DNA of 64,000 nucleotides from Anisakis pegreffii (taxonomy: Eukaryota > Nematoda > Chromadorea > Rhabditida > Anisakidae): NCBI GenBank assembly GCA_035041965.1, contig JAPYMA010000467.1:62001-126000 (forward strand), read 5' to 3'. A model generated the notes under the pieces. That model saw only the letters and a program-made list of their open reading frames with translations. It searched no databases and was not told the origin of the DNA. This document shows, one piece after another, positions 49,801 through 59,098 of this stretch (position 1 is its first letter; each line of letters opens with the position of its first letter). The position numbers were made by a program, and so were the translations under genes.

Positions 49801-52800
49801 TCTATGGATGGAAGGAGCTCCATTCGACTGGTTGAATATTACTCACTAATTCTAGATATTTTTATGTCCGACTCATTTGTGTTTTCTAATATTATATTTA
49901 TACGTAATTATAAACAAACAATGGGTTCCGCTGAGGTAATGCCTATGTTATAAGTTGACTCAGAATGCACATACAAAAACAATTTCTATCAACGATAAAC
50001 TATATCATAACCTTTAATCTGCATATTCCTCTCTAAATTCTGATAAATTTCAGTTAATCAAGAAGTACCGCCTTGTATACGACAGTATGATGATGCAATC
50101 GAAGAGCCTTTACAACGATTCCTCAAACTAAGCTCAGATATCGGCGCTGATGTCAAAACTGCGGTATGATGGTCGCCCTCTTCATATATCATTCTTAGGA
50201 TTTGGTTTATTTTTTGCCATGCTCGAAATCCCTTCCAAATAACAAACTGATGTGGCATTTAAGGGTGAAAAAGTGTCATTGGCCTTTACACAGCAACGAA
50301 ACTTTATTTGGAATGCAGCAGGTCAGAAAGAACCAAGTCAAGCAGAGTTAGCGAATAAGTTGAGTGGCTTGGTGAAATTGTTAGAGGAGTTGTCAGCGTT
50401 TAGAGAATCGAAGCGAAATACACCTCAATTTAATCACCTTTCTGCGGTGAGTGAGGGCATTCAAGCACTTGGATGGCTTACCATGGTCAGTTTTCCTTTC
50501 TTTTGATTGGTCATTATTTTACTTTAATCTCAATTTCAGTGCTAATTAAGGCGCCATTAATAGTTGTGGCCGTATGGGTTCATACAGGAGTATATTGAAT
50601 GCTAGAATGAAGAATGTGGTAATAAAGTTGAAATTGCAGAAACCAACACCAGCACCATTCATAAAAGATATGAATGAAGCGTCGATGTTCTTCGTGAATC
50701 GTGTTCGTAGCGATAATAAAGATGGTGATAAGGTTTGTCGTTCGAATGCTCATTCACCACCCAGCATTCTTTAATTTATGTTGCCTTCGTCATGATGTAA
50801 GGATACGAGAACGACTGCAAGCTGATGTTAACAAAGTGATTTATTCGAGAAGGATGTCATTTTTAACATAGAGTGTATTTCAGATCCATTCTGAGTGGAC
50901 AAAGTCGTGGATTGAACTGTTGAACGCGTTACAGCAATACGTTCGTCAAGTGCACACAACAGGTCTTGTGTGGAATAGCAACCCTGTAAGTCCAATATTT
51001 TGAATTCCCAATCAAACATCCTTTTCAAAGCGAGCTCTCTTTCCAGGGTACATTCGCACCTTCGTCTGCAGCAGCCATAGCATCAGCTCCGGTACCTTCT
51101 GGTACCGCAGGCGGTCCGCCACCCCCTCCACCTCCGCCTCCTATGCTTCCTCCAGGTCTGTCTGCACGTGCAGCTGATTCTCAGCATAATTGCATAACTA
51201 CATTTTCACAATGTTGCATTAAAAATTGTTCTCTAAATAAAATTTTGCCTTTATACTAGTTGATCAAATGAAAAATCACTCACCGTATGGCTTTGATACA
51301 CTGATGTTTTAAATCGCAGAAGTTTTTGATGCCCGTGGAAGAGCGATAGCATGTTGTTATTGCTATGTGAGGCAAAGATTGAAGTTCTTTTGAGATCTCC
51401 TATCAACGACCACCAATCCTTCGGAAGCGGGTGGTGCAGCAGGTCGTGCTGCGTTATTTGCGGAGATCAATCGAGGAGCTGACATCACAAAGGGTTTGAA
51501 AAAGGTCACTGCCGATATGCAAACACACAAGAATCCCGCCTTGAGGACACAGGTCGCCTAATTTCTTCACCATTTCACACTTCTCATCGCTTTCTTTCTG
51601 TTGATCTCACATTTCTGTTCATTATTTGCTTCCATTCAGTCCGATGGCATCTAAGATCTGAGTAATTATCATGTCGAACGAATTATATCTGAACAAACTG
51701 AAGGATTGTAGCTTATCAATTTCTTGTTTATCTTATCTGAAGTTACCTTTTAATGAAACGGTTAAAATTTTAAGGTTCCAGCTCCGGATGATGTAGTAAA
51801 ATCAGGAGAACAGCATGTATCATCAAAGGATGCTGGCAAGAAGGAAGAAGTTCAGAAGCCTGCAAAAACATGGCTGGAAAATGGGAAGCAATGGAATGTG
51901 GTACGTTGACTTATACGAATATTTGTACCTCAAGAAACTAGAAGGACATATTGAAAAAATAACGAATGACTTGATTATGTTTTTCAACACATCCTTATTT
52001 AAATGACTTTAATAGCCTAATTGCATAATAATGATATGTAAAGGGTATAAATTTCAGGAGTATCATAAAAACAATCCAAATATTATTGTTGAAACAACAA
52101 ACATGAAACAGACAGTGTATGTGTTCCGGTGTGAAAATAGTGTTATACAGGTGAATGGGTGGTATTGCTTCATTATCTTGTTTTCGATAGTTACAATGGT
52201 CTGATATGAGAATGAACATGTAGGATGGTAGTTATTTGGTAGTTATGAACATGAATCGGTGTTATTTCAGGTGAAAGGTAAATTGAACTCGATAACATTG
52301 GATGGTTGTAAGAAGACTTCAATTGTTTTCGATAGTCTTCTTTCTCAAATTGAAGTGATCAATTCACAAGGCATTCACATTCAGGTTCGTATTTTATGCT
52401 TGCACGTTTCATCATTGAATTTCCTTCGTATCCGAATCTCACGACATATTCTCATTGGTGATCGCTGTCATCTTAATCAAACGATGCATTGTTATTACAG
52501 TTGTATGTTTATTCGGATGTTGTGCATTCGAGTTGTGTGTATCTGCACTGTCGTCATCGTCATCAAATGAAATCAGGTGTGGAATTTCAGACTCTTGGAA
52601 CAATGCCAACACTCTCTATCCAAAAGACTGATGGATGTGAGGTGTACTTGAGTAAAGAGGCAATCGGTGCCGAAATCGTCACTAGCAAATCGTCGGGAAT
52701 GAATGTTCTTGTGCCTCAAGGATCAGAGGGCGACTTTGTAAGTATTTCTCATCCTCATTCAGTTTCAACGTAATGAAATCTGAGGTTTTAGCAAAGGTTC

Positions 52801-53078
52801 TGGCATGAATTCAAAAGGTATACCTCCTTCACTTATTTTTTAAAAAGCTGCGCTTGGTACTAATAAAATAGGAATGAAAGAAAATTTGTAAATTCGCCAA
52901 GTTGAACATGAATATGAAGAGTTTGTTATTTGGTGGATTGATTAAAAAGAAATCGGTTGCATGAGTTAATAGATTAATATAAACATTCAAAACATAGACC
53001 GAGTTCCCGATCCCGGAGCAATTCAAGACGGTTTACGATGGTAAAAAACTGCAGACGACTGCATCGGATATTGTTTAA
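40476..53078 (+). CDS. Cyclase-associated protein (CAP), isoform from the distal 5' exons
   Basis: Actin regulator that binds G-actin, helps cofilin-driven filament disassembly and recharges actin monomers in the cytosol. Exons: 40476-40802, 42448-42634, 50054-50163, 50264-50485, 50640-50732, 50884-50985, 51047-51155, 51395-51552, 51775-51900, 52058-52150, 52271-52384, 52591-52737, 52998-53078 (1869 nt, 622 aa; all phases fit). Exon 2 holds the family N-terminus, [13 protein letters not shown], with a likely canonical start at Met125 (42493). Next come the helical folded domain ([16 protein letters not shown]), a polyproline run (about 370-383), a WH2 motif (LFAEINRG, then THKNPALR) and the C-terminal beta-helix CARP domain ([22 protein letters not shown], ending near [12 protein letters not shown]). 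Use of the 40476 exon is inferred from phase alone. The related C. elegans genes are cas-1 and cas-2; I cannot choose between them. Confidence 0.93.
40803..42447 (+). other. CAP intron between 5' exons
   Basis: 1.65 kb between the GTAAGT donor at 40803 and ATTGCAG ending at 42447. An open frame at 41507-42016 lacks compositional or homologous support and I treat it as chance. Confidence 0.5.
42635..47441 (+). other. CAP intron or upstream region of the alternative first exon
   Basis: 4.8 kb with no recognised gene. It holds an 18-bp perfect inverted repeat at 45465-45574. It should contain the promoter of the exon at 47442 if that exon is a true alternative start. Confidence 0.5.
45465..45574. 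repeat. Foldback element, 18-bp perfect inverted arms
   Basis: Arms at 45465-45482 (CGATCTTAAGTTTTTGAA) and 45557-45574 are exact reverse complements around a 74-bp spacer. Weaker complementarity continues outside the arms towards T-rich and A-rich ends. This looks like a small MITE or other foldback repeat. Confidence 0.65.
47442..49764 (+). CDS. Alternative giant first exon of CAP (774 codons, disordered)
   Basis: The longest continuous open frame in the window runs from ATG 47442 to a stop at 49835. A good donor (TCAG|GTAAGA) sits at 49764/49765 in phase 1, the same phase as the 42634 donor, so it can join the shared CAP exon at 50054. That would give a 1225-residue CAP with a 774-residue leader rich in Ser, Gln, Asn, Thr and Pro, with an Asn-rich patch near the end and few hydrophobic stretches. 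A more ordered piece near residues 75-110 contains [21 protein letters not shown] recognise no domain. If it is not spliced to CAP, the frame could be a separate intronless gene of 797 residues. No clear splice acceptor lies directly before the ATG. Confidence 0.72.
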
Positions 53079-54339
53079 GAACGATCGATGAGACTGCAGT
53101 GAATTGGATATCGTTTATTGAAGTGCTGCATTCTGTTATGATTAATATTGTGTTTATTTTGTAGCGAATGTGATAATAATGGTAATGATTACGTTGTTGT
53201 TAGCATTATTGTTACTGGTATTAAAAGTTCAACTACCGGTGGAATGGTCACTGTCGAATGCTTTTTGATTTTGCATTTTGAGTTCGTTTCATCATGCCTT
53301 CTGCCTTCACATAATGTGTGCTAAGTATATTATTCGTTCTCTTCATTAGTTACTTCATTTTACTTTGTTCCAATTTCTCATTTTCTCCAAACAAATGATA
53401 AGTATCATAATTGCCGTTTTATTAATATTATTAGTTGGACTAAGCTAAACTCAAAACGAACTTCCCTTTATGTTTCGCGTATGGTTGGAATAACGCTTTA
53501 AACGTTTTAATTCAAACGTCTGTCTATTTGTAGTCGCTTATTGATTTCTTTATGAATAATTCGATTATCATTTTCAATTTTGCATTTTTAAAACAATTTT
53601 TCAATCGTTCTCTGTGTTTTATTGTACTATGCCATTGAATCGTTATGATATTTCCATCCATCGATTCATAATACTTCAGTTGTTGCTTTCAATGCAGCAA
53701 TTATTAAAGAATTTCTCAGTTTGATGGTACTTATAGATCGGATTTGAAATAACTCATCGAGGTTAACGTGAAGAGGTATACGTAAACATCTCTACCACAT
53801 CTCCGTGAGACGCTCTCGTTGACAAAATGTCAAACATTTTTTTTGATGCCCTTACCAACTCAACCGTAAAAGGTTGTTCTTCATTGAATTTTCCGCGATC
53901 CGAATCCTAAATCTCAGATTATTACTATTCTTCTTTTATTTATTATGAGACATCTGAATATATGAGTAATCTTGAAGCGCTCAATTCTTAACTGAATAAA
54001 TTCAATCATTAAATCATTATTGTAATTGATTCTGTTCTTTGCATGAAGAATGAATAGATGATCTTTTATTTCGAATAAATTCCTTTCAGATTTACCCTGC
54101 TTTTGATCCCAATCAAGTATTGATCTGATGCAATAGCTTAATCAAGGGAAAGAGTTGTTAAATCTCCATAAACTTGAATGCACGATGGTACCGAGAGCGA
54201 ATGATTCGAACCGAGCAATGTGAAAAATACCATAAATATAAACAGCAGAGGAGAATGGAATGGGTGAAGAAAATGGAAGGGAAGAGAAAGTCGAGCAGAT
54301 CATAATAACAGTCTGTATCCGAATCATAATTGCAGTGAA
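53079..54339. other. Intergenic region between convergent CAP and carbonic anhydrase
   Basis: 1.26 kb, AT-rich, holding the 3' ends of two convergent genes. No RNA gene or repeat recognised. Confidence 0.55.
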
Positions 54340-55967
54340 TCAGTGCTTCGCAACCGTTTTGAAAGAACATCTCACACGCCGTTTGTTAACATCTTGCATC
54401 GCACGTGCATTATCTCCGACCACGGTTCGTAGCATCTCTAGCTTAAACAACAATACATTACAATGCGAGTCCAGTTGACTGCGATGCGTCAGACCTGTTG
54501 CATTCCGATCGGTATAGGACGATGTAGAATTGTCCAGAGTGCACATTCAGAAAATGGCGGTACCGTTATCGATCCTTCGTATGTATAGTAGTGAAGCTTA
54601 TCTACAAATTATGCTTCTTGGATTTGTGTCTCGGGAACGTGATTGTTTATTGAAGTAGTATCTATTGAAGTATGAGATAGAAAGTATTCAAGGGGTTGTA
54701 TGTAGTAACCAGGTAATAGGGATGAAAAGTCAAAGTTTTGGGGTATCGGGATGGGTTCTTCTTTAGCGAGTGATTCCTCGATAGCGCTTAAGAGTGGAGT
54801 GAATTTGCTATTGTCTTCAGCGTCCATCTGCAAAACCGTTCAATTTAACGAATGTTATTTATTCAGCATGGGAATTTTCGCAGAAATATGTTTACACGTG
54901 CAATGAATCACAAATGAAATAACATAAAAACACATCAGAAATGAACTCATTTCTGATGGAGCAGCTTGCAAAACTGTAAGATAATACAAAAGTTCATGCG
55001 AAAATGAATAAAAGTTCACAAAGAACCAGAAAATCTCAAACAACATTCGACTATGTGTGGTTTCGAATAATTAGATGAAAACGAGATCCATCAACGCAAG
55101 GCAGATAGATCTGTGGCCAGCTGACCTCACTCTACCCCAACCATCATTTAATACATCCTAGTGACTTACCAGAACAAAAACAGCGAGTATTGCTATTCCA
55201 TTTGATTTCTTTAACGCTTCTTCATAGGTTTTGTGTTCTGTGTCCCAGAACATGAAATGCAGCTGCAAAGAGAATATAACTTTTGCTCAACAGTTTATCA
55301 GTTCCATAATCCCATTTAACTGTTCCCTTAAAACACCTAAATTAGTCACCTCTCCAGAAAAAGCACGTCCATTAAGCCTGTGTTCACTGCCATCCTCCTC
55401 GGTATCGCCCCAATGGCCGTGGAACTCTCTAAATCGATATGTGGCTGGTAAATGACTACCAACCAAAGCTAGAAAAGCATTTGTAGGTTGCTGTTCATGA
55501 GAGGTTCAATTATTCATTAATATTCAAACGAAACACTAAAGTTCAAGTCTAATTTATCAATAACACTTGATTGTTATGCATTCCACTCAGTGATCATCAG
55601 CAACTCTGATGTCAATTGAACAATTCGCATTATAGCCACTTAACCGCATACACCTACAGCAATGATATAATGAAAGTGCCAACTTGATGTTGCTGTTTCC
55701 TTTATTTTCACACTGAATCCTTTCTCCTTGATCTGAAACCTCAATTCATTCACTCCAAAGGAACAATGAATCAAAATATTAAACCTCAACAGTGGTTGCA
55801 TCGCCGAGAGTATATGAAAATTTGAGTTGTGACGATTTCAGTGTGGGGTCGTAATCGATGATTTGTTTGGTGATATTAATCGGACTTTGTTTCTCGCCAC
55901 TGCTACCTTCGTGCTCGTCTCCTACAAAAGCATACCGCTGTATGTTGATCGTCATTCTCATGCTCAT
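54340..55967 (-). CDS. Alpha-carbonic anhydrase, first copy
   Basis: Zinc enzyme for reversible hydration of CO2. Exons: 55967-55785, 55732-55684, 55468-55350, 55262-55170, 54827-54710, 54601-54495, 54441-54340; 771 nt, 256 residues, the family length. SGEKQSPINI marks the N-terminal core. EFHGHWGDTEEDGSEH gives zinc ligands His94 and His96 with Glu106-His107, and GELHFMFW gives His119; these fall at the same numbers as in human CA2. YTYEGSITVPPFSEC keeps the gatekeeper Thr (position 200 here). The usual proton-shuttle His64 region reads EKGFSV, so the shuttle is missing and turnover may be slow. No signal peptide is seen from this start, suggesting a cytosolic enzyme, though an earlier exon cannot be excluded. 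A TTAG acceptor lies close before the ATG. Confidence 0.9.
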
Positions 55968-56411
55968 AGTAACCTACTAAGATATCACCTTAAAAGTCAT
56001 TCGAATCAGTATTGCTTTTAAAGTTATCTTCGTTGATTTCATCCATTCGCATTTGTCCCATTATCAATACTATCCATCTTTGCAGCCCTTTAGATAGATG
56101 ATCTACATCCCTTTCAGGTGTTCCACATATTTTCTTCAGCAAATGCCTATTCCGTGCTCAGTTCGTCAATATTATTTGAAATTGTGCCATTTTACTTACA
56201 ATTAGACTTATAATAAGTTAGATGCGTTTATAAAAGCAATGCCAATTAAAATCAATGAGCAAAACGTCTATCAAAAAGTATGGAAGAATATACCATCTGA
56301 TCCATCAAAAGATCTGCTCGAAAATTGTAAGTAACCGAGCATTCTATGTAGCGATTGTTTGGTCTGAAACTAAGATTCTGATCTCAAATTTTGTAAGTCA
56401 AATAGAAGGCG

Positions 56412-56568
56412 TGCGCTTTGCACAAAGTTATTTGCGAATAGAAATTGAATAAAGCGATTGCAAACGAATCGGAGGTGTAAAAATATATGAGCAGCAAATA
56501 ACTCTGCGCTTTGCACAAAGTTATTTGCGAAAACCGTTTAATTGTACGCACTGCGCAATTAAACGGTT
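56412..56568. repeat. Direct repeat and twin hairpins
   Basis: A 27-bp word beginning TGCGCTTTGCACAAAG occurs at 56412-56438 and again at 56505-56531, 93 bp apart. The second copy sits in a hairpin (GCAAATAACT with AGTTATTTGC). A second hairpin with 13-bp arms (AACCGTTTAATTG) follows at 56532-56568. Confidence 0.75.
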
Positions 56569-57785
56569 GATCATAAATAGAACATAAATTCATCGACTTC
56601 CGACAGCATTTTAACATTCTAGCGAGGGTCCATAATTGAATATTCACTTTCTTCCACTCATTTTATAATTCTAGCGATACAAATGTTGAATCGTTAATGA
56701 TATAGAATCGTCAAATTATCGGAAACTTGCGCATTTCATCAAAGAATCTGGGAATGAACATGGAAATGGACACTTGCAAACAGCAAACAGCCATGCGATC
56801 AGATAACCAGATTATGAAACGGAATACAAAAAGCGCAACAACGCGAGGCTCATAAGCGAAAACTCACACTATCATTGAATAACCAGAAGCAAATTATCAA
56901 TTAGTATTTGACGAACTAGTCGATCAGGTGGTAAAGGGTGGAGAGACTGGGTGAACAAATTTGATCAAAACGAAATCAATTGCACAAATGTTTGGATGCC
57001 ATAAGCAGTTTCAGTGACAAGAGATTTAAGTAATGAAATTGAGATTTGATGTTTCTTAAATTGCAACTGAGCATCAACAACGCAAATACAACTAATTTCG
57101 AATCGAGAAGAGCAACATGTAAGACTGAAATTAATTGTTGCGAAGGAATGCTAGGGTATGTTGTGTAGGGCGTGTTCATTTGAGTGAGAGCAAAACTAGG
57201 TGAAGCAGATTTCAATATCCGCATGAGTAAAAGCGGATATTTTTGTCACCATTTCAACTATGAATTACATGTCATTTGAAACCTGAAGGCAAAGCTATAG
57301 TTTAGTTGGAAGCACTGAACATGATGAATGATGTGATAGTTGAAATGAGGATTTGTGTGATGATAACGATGATTATCATGCATAATAACTACTCGGTGTT
57401 GTGGATATCATCGTGGCTCTGCGCTGCTTTTATCTGTTATTTTGACTACTGCAGCTGGATGCAAAACACATGCAGTTTTTCAATATCATGTTAAAAGTAC
57501 TGCAATCAGCAGATAATCACGAATTGGGATATATCTTTTCCTCCTCCTTTCCACTTTCTTCTCCCGTTCTTTCTCCCTTTCTTGCACCCTCCTAAGGAGG
57601 AAGGGTAACGTCCCTTGTGTTCCCCTGTTGACTACGCCACTTTGATTCTTACTTCGTTAGTCGTCAAACAACGATGAAGAGTGGCATAAAAGTAGTAATG
57701 GTTTCGAAGAGAGCAGTTCAGTACCTTGTGAAAATAAAGTCTTTTTATAGTATTGATTGAACGTAGTCAACATATTCATTCCTTT

Positions 57786-57826
57786 GTTGTGGGAACCATA
57801 AAGATAGTCTAGTTGTGGGAACCATA
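57786..57826. repeat. 15-bp direct repeat
   Basis: GTTGTGGGAACCATA occurs at 57786-57800 and 57812-57826, just outside the inverted-repeat element that starts at 57855. Confidence 0.8.
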
Positions 57827-57854
57827 GATATAAAAAATTAATATATACTAGAAT

Positions 57855-58030
57855 GGTAGATCAAATAGTAATGTAGTTTTTATTGACAGTTATCTGCGTA
57901 AGCATTACGACGACCGTCAGTGATTCAACAACATGTTCCTGAAGATGACATAACGCCGAAACGTTGAACATCGCAAAAACCATCTCTAATTGCGCTGGTA
58001 ATACTTTGTCAATAAAAACTTTGATCTACC
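57855..58030. mobile_element. Small terminal-inverted-repeat element (MITE-like)
   Basis: The left arm (57855-57888) and right arm (58007-58030) are reverse complements over 24 bp, starting GGTAGATCAAA and ending TTTTTATTGACA, except for a 10-bp insertion in the left arm. An imperfect 13-bp direct repeat (ACTAGAAYGGTAG) lies at 57847-57859 and 58084-58096. The interior contains CCTGAAGATGAC followed by CGCCGAAACGTTG at 57938-57966, a word pair I associate with animal Penelope-like and related repeats. There is no coding capacity. Confidence 0.6.
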
Positions 58031-59098
58031 TATTACCGCCATGCGCCTTATAAAGGAGGAAAACTTCCAAGAATTGTTAAATCACTAGAACGGTAGTAAA
58101 TGAAATACGATCTTGAGAGATAGAACCGAAACGTGAGCATTAACATATCTCCGAATGAACGGCGGACAATTGTTGCAGTAAAGATAACTTATTAATGAGG
58201 ATGGTGAGTTCGATGAGTTCATATTGTTAATTCGAGCCTTCGGTTATTGCTGTGCGAAATGTGATTCTGATGAAAATATTATCACTGTTACGGAGCGTGA
58301 AGAGTGCGGGAAATGAATGGTGACTGTATGATGAATAGAGCTGTGCATTGCGACTTTACGATTTGGTATGGGTGCTTTTTGAAGAGGAAATTGGGAACGA
58401 TTGAAATTTGAAATGAAACGATCGGATAGCATCTGCTGTCCGATAGCACCTGCTATCCAATTAAGCGCTTAATTGCCTTTCAACTGCAGTTTTCTGCTGA
58501 ACCAAAACGAATCGTTCCTTTATTCATCCTCAAACTTAGATTCATAGCTGATAACTGCCTTCAAGCGATAATTAACTATGTTCATTTTCGCTTGGGCACA
58601 CCCCTTCAATCCTGCTTATTTGATCTAAACAATCCCTTGACAAATTATGCTTTAACTCATAAATGTGCTCACTTCTAATTATGACTGCATCCGAAGTGCA
58701 GTCGAAGTAAAATGAATGTGTGATTATGCATCAGATACATGATGAAATTCAAACGAATCGAGATGTGAAACTGTTTTACTGGATGTTCATTAAGAAATGA
58801 CATCGATACAAACACAATTTTAATTATACGCTATAAGAGTGAATCGTGTCTTTTAGCGTCATCGAAACAACTTCAAACCTTCAATTACTGGTATGTTTAA
58901 ACTCACAATCAGACCAGCACAACCAACAAAATGTCACTTCAAATTATTATTGCAAGTAATACCCACAGAGTGCAAAGCGGATATAAGCTTTGAAGCTATC
59001 AGCATAAAAACAATTATGATGAATGTAAAATTACTTTGATTCACAAGAAAATATCAGTGAACTGACAATCAGACTAATAATTATGCGCAGCGATATGA

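Larger units (their letters stand above)
55968..59098. other. Repeat-rich gap between carbonic anhydrase copies
   Basis: 3.1 kb without a supported gene. It carries several small structured elements: repeated hairpins at 56412-56568, a terminal-inverted-repeat element at 57855-58030 and an 18-bp palindrome (CAATTAAGCGCTTAATTG) at 58458-58475. Confidence 0.55.
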
